This document shows, piece after piece, positions 16,325-25,482 of a DNA stretch of 64,000 bases. Each line of letters begins with the position of its first letter. Position 1 is the stretch's first letter. This DNA is from Sphingorhabdus sp. (lineage in GTDB: Bacteria; Pseudomonadota; Alphaproteobacteria; Sphingomonadales; Sphingomonadaceae), in contig NZ_JAAVVZ010000004.1 of NCBI RefSeq assembly GCF_023910635.1, forward strand, positions 62,001 through 126,000. The letters are read 5' to 3'. Both the position numbers and the translations under genes were made by a program. A model generated the notes under the pieces. It was given only the letters and a program-made list of their open reading frames with translations, was not told where the DNA came from and ran no database searches.

Positions 16325-18658
16325 TCAAAAAAGCGCGGCCATGGCATCAATAATCGCCGCAGAGTCTAGCCGATATTCCCTGTATAAGTCAGGCAAATCC
16401 CCCGTCTGACCGAAACGATCCGTGCCCAGCGGACTGACACGCAGGCCGTGCACGCCGCCCAGCCAGGACAGAGCGCCGGGGGAACCGTCAATCACCGTCA
16501 CAATGCCTGCGTCGGGTGCCAATATGGATAACAAATCCTCCACATGACATGTTTGCGCGTTCAGGTCTGTCCCGCGCGCAGCCTTGCTCGCGGACCATTC
16601 ACGATGCAGCACATCGGGCGAGGTCACGTTCAAAACGCCTAAACCGGGAATATCATCCAACATTTGTTCATAGGCTGCCAACACCTCAGGCGCGATGGCC
16701 CCTGTAAATGCGATAGCCGCTTCTGCGCCTGCCGTGGGTGGCCGCAACCAATATCCACCTTTGAGAGCATCCGCCTCCCAATCCGTATTGGCCCGTTCGA
16801 CTTGCGCGACCTGACGCGTACTCAACCGCAGATAGACAGAGCTTCCCTCCGGCTTTTGCAGATATTCAAACGCCCACCGCATGAATAGAGCAACTTCATC
16901 GGCATAGGCAGGTTCAAAATACGCAAGGCCCGGCTGCCCCATGCCAATCAACGGCGTGTTAATAGACTGATGCGCGCCGCCCTCCGGTCCTAGAGTCAAG
17001 CCGGACGGCGTTCCGACCAGCAGAAAACGCGCATCGGAATAGCAACCATAATTCAGCGCATCGAGACCACGGGCGATGAATGGATCATACACCGTACCAA
17101 CCGGAATAAGGCGCGTACCGAAATGCGGCGCGGCCAGCCCAAGCGACGTCAGCAGCAAGAAAAAATTGTTCTCCGCAATCCCCAGTTCAATATGCTGACC
17201 CGCCGCATGTGCTGCCCATTTCTGGGCGGACGGAATTTTGGCCTCACGGAATATATCGGCGACGTCGGACCGTCGAAACAGCCCGCGCTGGTTCACAAAA
17301 CCGCCGAGATTGGTTGTCTGCGTCACATCAGGCGCAGTGGTCACGATCCGGTCTGCCAGCTCTTCGGATGATTTGGCAAGATCGAGAAGTACGTTGCCGA
17401 ATGCCGCCTGCGTTGATTGTACATCACCCGACGGAACTGCGAAGCGTGCGGGCACGTGTATCTGCGGTGCTACTGGCTCTTCCGGCTTGGCGGCAAGAAC
17501 GCTATCCCCGATGAAATTTTTGAGCCGTGCCGCCATATTGCCACCAAGACCGGCAAATGGTTCCCACTCTTGGCCTGCCTCAATGCCCATGGCCATACGA
17601 AGCTGATCAATCTGACCGGGGTTCATCATCCCCGAATGATTGTCCTTATGCCCCGCCAGCGGTAGGCCATAACCCTTGACCGTATAGGCAATGAACAAGG
17701 TGGGCCGTTCATCATCGGCACTGTCAAATGCATCCATCAAGGATTCGACGCAATGCCCACCCAGATTGGTCATCAATGCGGCCAGACCATCGTCTTCAAA
17801 ACTATCGAGCAGCTTTTTCACATGCGGTTTACCGCCAATATCGGCCGTCAGGCGCGCGCGCCAAGCCGCACCGCCTTGATATGTGAGAACGGCGAATTCC
17901 GCATTAGGGCAATTTTCGATCCAGTCCTCCAGCGATTTCCCGCCGGGCCGGGCGAAAGCGGCACGCTGCAGCTTGCCATGCTTTAAGGTGATAACCCGCC
18001 ATCCCGTGGTTTCGAAAATATCGTCAAAGCGCCGAAACATCCGGTCTGCCGTCGTGCTGTCGAGCGATTGCCGGTTATAGTCGACTACCCACCAACAGTT
18101 CCTTATGTCGTGCTTATACCCTTCAATAAGGCATTCGTAGATATTGCCTTCATCCAGTTCAGCATCGCCCATCAACGAAATCATCCGGCCTGCATTGCCC
18201 TCGTCTATCGATCCGTGCGCAATCAAATAGTCCTGAACCAGACTTGAAAAGGCGGTAATCGCCACGCCCAACCCTACAGAACCCGTGGAGAAATCCACCG
18301 GAATTTTATCCTTTGTCCGCGACGGGTAGCTTTGTGCGCCGCCAAGAGCGCGAAACTGTTGCAATTGTTCCAGCGACTGATTGCCCAGAAGATAATGGAT
18401 GGCCTGCAGCACTGGCCCCGCATGTGGCTTGACGGAAACCTTGTCATTTGGGCGCAGCGCATGAAAATAAAGTGCCGCCATAATCGCCGTCATCGACGCG
18501 CAGCTTGCCTGATGCCCGCCGACCTTTAACCCGTCCCGCTTTGGCCGGATATGGTTGGCGTTGTGCACAATCCAAGAGGCCAACCAACGAAGCCGCGAAT
18601 CGAGGGTTTCGATTGCTGCTATTTTCTCTTCACGCCTGTCGGCGACAATCTTGGCCAT
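16325..18658 (-). CDS. TPP-dependent E1/transketolase-like enzyme (2-oxoacid dehydrogenase E1-like)
   Basis: 777 residues. The thiamine diphosphate motif is visible as MISLMGDAELDEGNIYECLI near residue 165, followed by DYNRQSLD. The N-terminal GGHQASCASMTAIMAALYFH and the transketolase central and C-terminal domains follow. Overall it resembles homodimeric pyruvate dehydrogenase E1 (AceE) more than true transketolase, but is about 100 residues shorter. No E2 or E3 gene is nearby. A divergent Lrp-type regulator starts 128 bases away, an arrangement like mdeB/mdeR of pseudomonads, in which the E1-like enzyme handles 2-oxobutyrate from methionine. Substrate here is not shown by the sequence. Confidence 0.78.
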   Translation of the reverse strand: MAKIVADRREEKIAAIETLDSRLRWLASWIVHNANHIRPKRDGLKVGGHQASCASMTAIMAALYFHALRPNDKVSVKPHAGPVLQAIHYLLGNQSLEQLQQFRALGGAQSYPSRTKDKIPVDFSTGSVGLGVAITAFSSLVQDYLIAHGSIDEGNAGRMISLMGDAELDEGNIYECLIEGYKHDIRNCWWVVDYNRQSLDSTTADRMFRRFDDIFETTGWRVITLKHGKLQRAAFARPGGKSLEDWIENCPNAEFAVLTYQGGAAWRARLTADIGGKPHVKKLLDSFEDDGLAALMTNLGGHCVESLMDAFDSADDERPTLFIAYTVKGYGLPLAGHKDNHSGMMNPGQIDQLRMAMGIEAGQEWEPFAGLGGNMAARLKNFIGDSVLAAKPEEPVAPQIHVPARFAVPSGDVQSTQAAFGNVLLDLAKSSEELADRIVTTAPDVTQTTNLGGFVNQRGLFRRSDVADIFREAKIPSAQKWAAHAAGQHIELGIAENNFFLLLTSLGLAAPHFGTRLIPVGTVYDPFIARGLDALNYGCYSDARFLLVGTPSGLTLGPEGGAHQSINTPLIGMGQPGLAYFEPAYADEVALFMRWAFEYLQKPEGSSVYLRLSTRQVAQVERANTDWEADALKGGYWLRPPTAGAEAAIAFTGAIAPEVLAAYEQMLDDIPGLGVLNVTSPDVLHREWSASKAARGTDLNAQTCHVEDLLSILAPDAGIVTVIDGSPGALSWLGGVHGLRVSPLGTDRFGQTGDLPDLYREYRLDSAAIIDAMAALF

Positions 18659-18786
18659 GGCTAATTTCCGCTTAAATTAAAGCAGGACTGTAGCTAGCAC
18701 ATCCCAGCATGTCCTTGCGTATCATAACGGTCGATGCCATAGAATTTGATAGATTATGCTTAAATTTATTGAATTAGATATATAAT

Positions 18787-19269
18787 ATGCCAAAAAATTA
18801 CTTAGATACAATTGACCGCAAGATCATTGATTGTCTTCAATCAGATGGCCGAATGTCCAATCAGGAACTGTCGGAACGGGTCGGCTTATCGCCCAGCCCC
18901 TGTCTGCGCCGGGTCCGCCAGTTGGAATCCGACGGCACTATCACCCACTATGTCGCTTTAGTTGACCCTGATAAGATCGGCCTCTGCGTCACGGCATTTG
19001 TCCGCGTGCGCCTTGATCAACAGGATGATCGTCATTTGGAAAATTTTGAGACGGCCGTCGCCAGCTTTCCCGAGGTCATGGAATGTTATCTGATGACGGG
19101 TGAGGCAGATTATCAATTGCGCATATTGGTCGCATCCTTGACGCAATTTGAGGATTTTCTACGCCATCGGCTGACCCGGGTGAAGGGTGTTGCCAATGTG
19201 ACCACAAGCTTTGCACTTCGGCCTGTCATCTACAAGACGTCAGTTCCCACTTTGGAATCCATTATATGA
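18787..19269 (+). CDS. Lrp/AsnC family transcriptional regulator
   Basis: 160 residues. The N-terminal helix-turn-helix shows LDTIDRKIIDCLQSDGRMSN, then ELSERVGLSPSPCLRRVRQL. The C-terminal RAM ligand domain has YLMTGEADYQLRILVASLTQ. Lrp-type regulators bind amino acids or 2-oxo acids and often control a divergent gene; here that is the E1-like TPP enzyme. The 128-base intergenic region is AT-rich next to this gene (18745-18786), fitting an Lrp operator and autoregulation. No Shine-Dalgarno sequence is visible before the ATG. Confidence 0.9.
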   Translation: MPKNYLDTIDRKIIDCLQSDGRMSNQELSERVGLSPSPCLRRVRQLESDGTITHYVALVDPDKIGLCVTAFVRVRLDQQDDRHLENFETAVASFPEVMECYLMTGEADYQLRILVASLTQFEDFLRHRLTRVKGVANVTTSFALRPVIYKTSVPTLESII

Positions 19270-19365
19270 TCGTGCAGCAGCCGTTAAATGAGGCCCAACT
19301 AAAATTTTCCGGACACAACAATCTTTTCAATCGAGAATGACCGCAATACGGTCGCATAAGGGCTA

Positions 19366-19377
19366 GGGTCCTGACCC
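19366..19377. repeat. Minimal copy of the TA-flanked inverted-repeat element
   Basis: TA-GGGTCCTGACCC-TA: the outer bases of both element ends joined without the interior, 27 bases before the aminotransferase start. It looks like an excision or deletion scar. Confidence 0.65.
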
Positions 19378-19403
19378 TAAAGACCCGTTGGTGGAGTGAC
19401 GTG

Positions 19404-20720
19404 ATGAAACTGGAAAATGACCCCCTCGCTGCGTTTTGGATGCCGTTTACGGCGAACCGGGCGTTCAAGACGACGCCGCGGCAGCTCAAATCTGCGAAGG
19501 ACATGCATTATACCAGCGATGATGGACGACAGGTCCTTGATGGCACCGCAGGGCTTTGGGCGGTCAATGCCGGTCACTGCCGGCCCACTATTGTCGAAGC
19601 GATCCAGAAATGCGCCGCAGAGCTTGATTACGCTCCACCATTCCAATTGGGACATCCGCTGGCGTTTGAACTGGCTTCGCGCCTCGCAACGCTCATGCCT
19701 GAAGGCCTCGATCGGATATTCTTTACCAACTCGGGCTCTGAATCGGTTGATACTGCTCTCAAAATTGCGCTCGCTTACCAACGCGCGATTGGCCAAGGCA
19801 CACGCACCCGCCTGATCGGACGAGAACGCGGCTATAATGGCGTCGGCTTTGGTGGCATTTCGGTTGGCGGCATCGTCAACAACCGGCGGCAATTCGGCAC
19901 CCTGCTTACGGGTGTTGACCATCTTCCGCACACCCATAATCTGGAACATAACGCCTTTACGATGGGCCGACCCGAATGGGGCGCGCATCTGGCGGATAAT
20001 CTGGAGGCCATTGTCGCGCTGCATGGCGCGGAGACCATTGCGGCGGTCATTGTCGAACCCATGGCGGGTTCAACTGGTGTGTTGGTGCCCCCAATCGGCT
20101 ATCTCGAAAAATTGCGTGAGATTACACGTAAGCATGGCATCGTGTTGATATTTGACGAAGTCATCACGGCTTTTGGCCGTGTCGGCGGTACGACAGCATC
20201 AGAAACCTTAGGCGTTACGCCCGACATTATTACGATGGCAAAAGGCCTGACAAATGCCGCCGTGCCGATGGGCGCCGTTGCGGTCAGCCGCCATATCCAC
20301 GACGGCGTTGTCGAAGGTGGTCCCGATGGCATCGAATTGTTCCACGGCTACACCTATTCCGGTCACCCCTTGGCCGCAGCGGCAGCCTTGGCAACATTGG
20401 ACCTTTACAAGTCGGAAGGCATTTTCGAACATGCTGGTTCGCTCCACGGCTATTGGCAAGACGCGGTGCACAGCCTGAAAGGCAAAAAACATGTCATCGA
20501 CATCCGCAACATGGGCATCGTTGCGGCGATAGAACTTGCGCCAGTTGCCGCCGGCGTTGGCAAGCGCGGCATGCAATTATTCCACAAATGCTTCGACAAT
20601 GGCGTGCTCGTGCGCGCAACAGGCGACATCATTGCGCTGTCGCCGCCGCTCATCCTACAAAAATCCCATATCGATGAAATCGTTGGACGGATCAGTGAAT
20701 TGATCGAAACTGTCGATTAA
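19404..20720 (+). CDS. Class III aminotransferase, beta-alanine/omega-amino acid:pyruvate type
   Basis: 438 residues. PLP fold-type I, class III: FWMPFTANRAFKTTPRQL at the start is characteristic of omega-amino acid:pyruvate aminotransferases. IFFTNSGSESVDTALKIALA is the phosphate-binding region, LIFDEVITAFGRVGGT the PLP Asp region, and MAKGLTNAAVPMGAV carries the Schiff-base Lys. It transfers an amino group from beta-alanine or another omega-amine to pyruvate. ATG at 19404 after GGAG; a GTG three bases earlier is in frame. Convergent with the MDR gene (4-base overlap). It may deal with amines linked to the betaine genes that follow, but that is inference. Confidence 0.88.
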   Translation: MKLENDPLAAFWMPFTANRAFKTTPRQLKSAKDMHYTSDDGRQVLDGTAGLWAVNAGHCRPTIVEAIQKCAAELDYAPPFQLGHPLAFELASRLATLMPEGLDRIFFTNSGSESVDTALKIALAYQRAIGQGTRTRLIGRERGYNGVGFGGISVGGIVNNRRQFGTLLTGVDHLPHTHNLEHNAFTMGRPEWGAHLADNLEAIVALHGAETIAAVIVEPMAGSTGVLVPPIGYLEKLREITRKHGIVLIFDEVITAFGRVGGTTASETLGVTPDIITMAKGLTNAAVPMGAVAVSRHIHDGVVEGGPDGIELFHGYTYSGHPLAAAAALATLDLYKSEGIFEHAGSLHGYWQDAVHSLKGKKHVIDIRNMGIVAAIELAPVAAGVGKRGMQLFHKCFDNGVLVRATGDIIALSPPLILQKSHIDEIVGRISELIETVD

Positions 20721-21769
20721 AGCGACAGGACAATTTTTCCGACATGCTGCTTCGTCAAAAATGCTTCCTGCGCTTTGACGATATCGGATAGGTCGTAGGT
20801 TGCTGCTACTACCGGCCGGATTTCCCCGCGTTCGATATATGATACAAGATTTGGAAACACATCCGGTTCCAGTACGGTGCAGCCAATCAGGCGCAAATCC
20901 TTAAGGTACAAAGTCCGCAGATCAAGGTCTACAATGGGCCCAGAGATGGCACCTGAAACGCCATAACGACCGCCGCGTTTCAGGACGTTTAGGATAGCGC
21001 CGAACTGCGATCCTCCTACAATATCTACAGCGGCATCGAAATATTCCTGCCCAAACAAAGCTTCAAGATTGGCATCGCGTGGAACCACCCGAGACGCGCC
21101 CAACGACCGAACGATCTCCGCTTTTGCGTCGGCTGCCAGGGCGATCACCTCGGCACCACGCCTTTTGGCAAGTTGTACCGCGGCGGAACCAACACCGCCC
21201 GATGCCCCGGTGATCAGCACGCGTTCGCCCGCCTGCACATTAATCCGCGTCAGGATGTTTTCTGCGGTCCCATAGGCGCAGGGAAAGCTTGCCAGCTCAA
21301 TATCGGACAGCTTTGAAACAACGCGGTGCGCATGCATGGACGGCACGCAGGTATAATCCGCAAAGCCTCCGTCGACTTCGGAGCCGAAATAGAGAATATC
21401 AAAGGCGCGCGGGCCGCGAAAGACAGGTTCAACCAACACGCGTTCACCAATGCGCGCTGGGTCAACATCATCGCCCACCGCCTCAATGCGCCCGCAGGCA
21501 TCGGCACCCTGAATACGCGGAAATTGAAAGGCTGCGCCCGACCAGCCGTCGTCGCCAGCGCCGTCTATACCAGATGCCGCGCCCGCGTCCGTGGCTTCTG
21601 CGACCGACTTGGAATACCAGCCGATGCGGGTGTTGATATCGGTATTATTGACGCCCGCCGCCGCAACGCGGATCAATACCTCATTTGCGCGCGGTGTAGG
21701 CACATGCACGTCGTCCCGAACATCAAGCCTGTCATAGCCGCCATGGCCGGTCAGCAGGACCGCGCGCAT
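20717..21769 (-). CDS. MDR-family zinc-independent oxidoreductase (quinone reductase-like)
   Basis: 350 residues from the ATG at 21769 (MRAVLLTGHGGYDRLDV). Medium-chain dehydrogenase fold: GADACGRIEAVGDDV, then the NAD(P) motif LITGASGGVGSAAVQLAKRR. The catalytic zinc Cys position reads GVNNTDINTRIG, so the catalytic zinc is probably absent and the enzyme is quinone reductase/crotonyl-CoA reductase-like. It is the last gene of a minus-strand operon, 14 bases after the Rieske gene. It could supply electrons or act on an aldehyde/enoyl product; nothing in it resembles the ferredoxin reductase that Rieske oxygenases need. Confidence 0.8.
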   Translation of the reverse strand: MRAVLLTGHGGYDRLDVRDDVHVPTPRANEVLIRVAAAGVNNTDINTRIGWYSKSVAEATDAGAASGIDGAGDDGWSGAAFQFPRIQGADACGRIEAVGDDVDPARIGERVLVEPVFRGPRAFDILYFGSEVDGGFADYTCVPSMHAHRVVSKLSDIELASFPCAYGTAENILTRINVQAGERVLITGASGGVGSAAVQLAKRRGAEVIALAADAKAEIVRSLGASRVVPRDANLEALFGQEYFDAAVDIVGGSQFGAILNVLKRGGRYGVSGAISGPIVDLDLRTLYLKDLRLIGCTVLEPDVFPNLVSYIERGEIRPVVAATYDLSDIVKAQEAFLTKQHVGKIVLSL

Positions 21770-21783
21770 ATTGGCGGTTCTTG

Positions 21784-23037
21784 TCACTCGGCCCGTTCCA
21801 GCCCGAATTGGTTGAGATACCATTTCTGAAAGTTGAGCACGCTGCCTTCCTGGTCGGAATATCGGCCAGGCCGGTAGCGGCTGGACATGATGCCCGCCTG
21901 ATTATTCTCCGTAATCACTTTGTCCTGCGTTGTTGTGGCATGATAGCCCCAGATCATTTTTTCAATGTCGACTTCCGCCTCGGTCGCGCGTCCGTCCACC
22001 AGCCAGATCATCTCAACATCGGTTGCCAATGCGCCGCGCGGCGTGAATTGGAACAGGATGGCGAAATGATCATCTGCAACAATTTGGCTGAACGGGCTGA
22101 AGCTTAAGTGCATCCGTCCACCATCCGCTTTCGTACGCTTGCCCATCAGCGGAGCAGGCGCAGAGCCATCTTGCGTTTCCGAGGCCCAGCCATCCTTGTT
22201 CATGCGTTGCATCAGCAGGCGCAGGTGGCTGCTACTGGGTGGCTCATCAATAGTGCCGATTGGGCGGCCTGCTGCGGCGGCACTTTCTTCCCACGCTTTT
22301 AACTTAGGCGCGAAGCTGGCGATTGCATCAGCTGGCCCCGAACTTGGCCCAGCGCCAACGGCAACAATCGATTCCGATGCATGCATTGAGCAGAATTCCG
22401 GATGCGATGGCACGCAATGATAACATTCAAAGAAATTTTCCACGACCAGTTTCCAGTTTGCCGTCGTGGGGTAACTACCCGCATGTGCAATGCGCGCGTC
22501 GGCAAAGCCGTGATAATCGAGAATGGCCCCCATATCGCCGAAGGTCGCGTCGAAATCGACTGGCTCATCTTCGCTCATATTGATGAAGATCAGGCCGTGG
22601 AACACGCGGATATGGCACGAAAACAGGCTGTTTTCCGCTTTGTCGAAATCTTCTGGCATAAGCCGCGCAGAAATAAGCCGCCCATCCAGACCGAAGGTCC
22701 AAGCGTGATAGGGGCAGACCAGGCGCGGCGCATTGCCGCTTTCCGATTGGCAGATCGTCGATCCGCGATGGCGGCAAACGTTGAAGAAGGCGCGGACACT
22801 GTCGGCATTTTCACGAATGACAATGATCTGTTCATTGCCAACCCGAAACAGGAAATAATCGCCCTTATTGGGGATACGCGACACATGGCCGGCCAGTAGC
22901 CATTTCTGGCTGATGACTTGGTCAAAATCCGCCTTGAACACCGCGTCGCTGGTGTAAAATTCCTGATCAAAGCTGTACCCGACCTGCGTCTTTGCGGCGA
23001 GCTGTTGCATGATATTATGTGATGTTTCAGTCATCAT
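21784..23037 (-). CDS. Rieske oxygenase alpha subunit, glycine betaine demethylase (GbcA)-like
   Basis: 417 residues. The Rieske [2Fe-2S] site is seen as NVCRHRGSTICQ and LVCPYHAWTFGLDGRL (about 86-121). The mononuclear iron site is NWKLVVENFFECYHCVPSHP (about 197-216) with the bridging acidic residue and two His. This form belongs to the GbcA/stachydrine/carnitine-type group that oxidatively removes N-methyl groups from quaternary ammonium compounds, releasing formaldehyde. Its start overlaps the stop of the upstream FAD/GcvT gene by 4 bases. A reductase partner (GbcB) is not in the window. Substrate is inferred from family and neighbours; it could differ from glycine betaine. Confidence 0.85.
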   Translation of the reverse strand: MMTETSHNIMQQLAAKTQVGYSFDQEFYTSDAVFKADFDQVISQKWLLAGHVSRIPNKGDYFLFRVGNEQIIVIRENADSVRAFFNVCRHRGSTICQSESGNAPRLVCPYHAWTFGLDGRLISARLMPEDFDKAENSLFSCHIRVFHGLIFINMSEDEPVDFDATFGDMGAILDYHGFADARIAHAGSYPTTANWKLVVENFFECYHCVPSHPEFCSMHASESIVAVGAGPSSGPADAIASFAPKLKAWEESAAAAGRPIGTIDEPPSSSHLRLLMQRMNKDGWASETQDGSAPAPLMGKRTKADGGRMHLSFSPFSQIVADDHFAILFQFTPRGALATDVEMIWLVDGRATEAEVDIEKMIWGYHATTTQDKVITENNQAGIMSSRYRPGRYSDQEGSVLNFQKWYLNQFGLERAE

Positions 23038-25478
23038 ATTTTGATCCGGGCATTTGAAGGGTCATAAAGGGGCTTAAGCGAAGCGGTCACAGGGTAACGC
23101 ACACCCGCAATTTCGATCTCATAATCATCAGGTCCGATTGGTCCGACCACACCCCCGTCTGCCGCATCGACATAGCCAAGCCCGCAAGCACCGCCGAGGG
23201 TGTGGGCGTACATGCCCGAACGGATATATCCGGCGATCCGGTCACCCTGCCAGATGGGTTCATTATGATACAGCATGGGTTCGGGTGACTTTAAAAGAAA
23301 CTGCACAAGGCGCTGCTTCAGGCCAGTCTCCTTTTGCGCCAACAACGCATCACGCCCGATGAAGCCGCCAAATTTGTCCATCTTCACCGCAAAGCCGAGT
23401 CCGGCTTCTAAGGGCGTATCTTCATCGGTGATGTCATGCCCCCAATGGCGATACGCCTTTTCCATGCGCAGCGCGTTGAGCGCATGATAGCCGCAATGTT
23501 TCAGACCGAAATTGGTCCCCGCTAGAACAATTTCATCATAAACGCCGGTCATGAACTCGGTCGGGATGTAGAGCTCCCAGCCCAATTCCCCGACATAGGT
23601 GATCCGCGAGGCACGCACGATGGCATAGCCAAGTTCGATTTCCTGCGATGTCGCAAAGGGAAATGCCTCATGCGACAGATCATTGGGGCAAATCGATTGA
23701 AGCAAATCACGCGCATTCGGCCCCATGATCGAAATAACCCCCATGGCGGAGGATATGTTGGTCAAAACGGCATGCGCATCCTCAGGAATATGCCGCGAAA
23801 GCCAGTTGAAATCCTTCGTTTCTGTCTCTGCCCCAGTCACGATGAGATAGGCCGTCTGCGACAACCGGGTGACCGTCAAATCCGCTTCAATCCCGCCTTT
23901 GTCATTGAGCCACTGCGTGTAAATCAGCTTGCCCGGTGCCACATCGACGTCATTGGCGCATACGCGGTTCAGGACGGCACAGGCATCGCGCCCTTCCAGC
24001 CGGAATTTCGCAAAGGAGCTTTGGTCAAACAGGCCCACAGCCTCGCGCACGGCCTTGCACTCTTCAGCATTCGCCTCAAACCAGTTCTGACGGCCATAGC
24101 TATATTCATATTTGGGCGTGCTGCCCGGCGCGCCATACCAATTGGGGCGTTCCCAGCCAAAAGCTTCCCCATGGCAAGCGCCTGCGGCGACCAGCCGATC
24201 ATGAATGGCAGAGCGGCGGACGCCACGCGCGGTTTCATACTGCTTGAACGGATAATGCGTCGCGTAGAGCAGCCCAAGGCTCTCGGTCACGCGCTCACGC
24301 AAATATTTCCGGTTAATCTGGAACGGCATGTTACGGCGAATATCGACCGTCCACAGATCAGCAGGCGGAATTCCGTCGCGGATCCAATCGGCCATAACCT
24401 TGCCAACGCCGCCTGCGGATTGCAAGCCGATGGAGTTAAGGCCCGCCGCGATAAAGCAGCCCTTTAATTCGGCACTTTCGCCCAAATGGTAACGCACATC
24501 GGGTGTGAAGCTTTCGGGGCCGCAGAAGAATTTCTGTATACCTGCTTTTTCAAGCGCAGGAACGCGGCGCATCGCATCCATCAACAGCGGTTCGAAATGC
24601 TCAAAACTGCCTGCGATTTCGTCAAAGCAGAAATCTTCTGAAATGCCGTCCATACCCCATGGCCGGGCATTGGGTTCAAACGCGCCGACGAGCAACTTGC
24701 CCGCATCATATTTATAATAGCCGCAATAATCATAATCGCGCAGAACGGGGAGCGTGTTGTCGATACCCTCCACCCCTTCAAACAACACATAATAATGCTC
24801 GCATGCATGCAATGGCGCAGCCACGCCGATGCTTGCCGCCAGATCGCGCGTCCACATGCCGCCACATATCACGACATAATCGGCATCAATCGAACCTTCT
24901 GCCGTATCAACGCCCGTTATCCGGTCGCCATTGTGACGGATTTTGGTGACTTTCGTATTTTCGAATATTTTTGCGCCGCCGGTGCGTGCGCCTTTGGCAA
25001 GCGCCTGCGTTATGTCGACCGCGTTGGCGTAACCATCACTCGGGATATGAATGCCGCCGACGACGTCATCGACATTGACGATGTTCGCGAGCTCTTTGAT
25101 TTCTTGTGGCGTCACCACATGGACAGGTAGATCAAACACTTTCGCCATGGAGGCGCTGCGTTTCAGTTCTTCAAAACGCTCTGCATTGGTTGCCATCGAT
25201 ATGGAACCGCACTGGCGATAGCCCGTCGCTTGCCCGGTTTCCGCCTCAAGCCCCCGATACAGCTCACCTGTATATTTTGCGAGCTTGGTCATGTTAATCG
25301 ACGGACGCAATTGTCCCACCAGGCCTGCCGCATGCCATGTCGTCCCGCTGGTCAATTGCTTGCGTTCAAGCAGCACGACATCGTCCCAGCCAATCTTGGT
25401 CAGGTGATAGGCAATCGAACAACCGATAACACCGCCACCGATAATGACGACCTTCGCCTTTTTGGGGAGTTCAGCCAC
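23034..25478 (-). CDS. FAD/GcvT-fusion dehydrogenase (dimethylglycine/sarcosine dehydrogenase family), 1
   Basis: 814 residues. N-terminal DAO domain with KVVIIGGGVIGCSIAYHLTK (FAD motif, about 9-28) and SGTTWHAAGLVGQLRP, in which the His is the likely covalent flavin attachment site of this family. A middle FAO_M region follows, then the GcvT folate-binding domain from about 430 (SSFAKFRLEGRDACAVLNRV and GYHALNALRMEKAYRHWGHD). Such enzymes oxidise N-methyl groups and pass the C1 unit to tetrahydrofolate as 5,10-methylene-THF. Placed 4 bases after the sister gene and overlapping the Rieske gene, it suits the second demethylation step. Choice between dimethylglycine and sarcosine is open. Confidence 0.87.
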   Translation of the reverse strand: MAELPKKAKVVIIGGGVIGCSIAYHLTKIGWDDVVLLERKQLTSGTTWHAAGLVGQLRPSINMTKLAKYTGELYRGLEAETGQATGYRQCGSISMATNAERFEELKRSASMAKVFDLPVHVVTPQEIKELANIVNVDDVVGGIHIPSDGYANAVDITQALAKGARTGGAKIFENTKVTKIRHNGDRITGVDTAEGSIDADYVVICGGMWTRDLAASIGVAAPLHACEHYYVLFEGVEGIDNTLPVLRDYDYCGYYKYDAGKLLVGAFEPNARPWGMDGISEDFCFDEIAGSFEHFEPLLMDAMRRVPALEKAGIQKFFCGPESFTPDVRYHLGESAELKGCFIAAGLNSIGLQSAGGVGKVMADWIRDGIPPADLWTVDIRRNMPFQINRKYLRERVTESLGLLYATHYPFKQYETARGVRRSAIHDRLVAAGACHGEAFGWERPNWYGAPGSTPKYEYSYGRQNWFEANAEECKAVREAVGLFDQSSFAKFRLEGRDACAVLNRVCANDVDVAPGKLIYTQWLNDKGGIEADLTVTRLSQTAYLIVTGAETETKDFNWLSRHIPEDAHAVLTNISSAMGVISIMGPNARDLLQSICPNDLSHEAFPFATSQEIELGYAIVRASRITYVGELGWELYIPTEFMTGVYDEIVLAGTNFGLKHCGYHALNALRMEKAYRHWGHDITDEDTPLEAGLGFAVKMDKFGGFIGRDALLAQKETGLKQRLVQFLLKSPEPMLYHNEPIWQGDRIAGYIRSGMYAHTLGGACGLGYVDAADGGVVGPIGPDDYEIEIAGVRYPVTASLKPLYDPSNARIKI

Positions 25479-25482
25479 TAGA

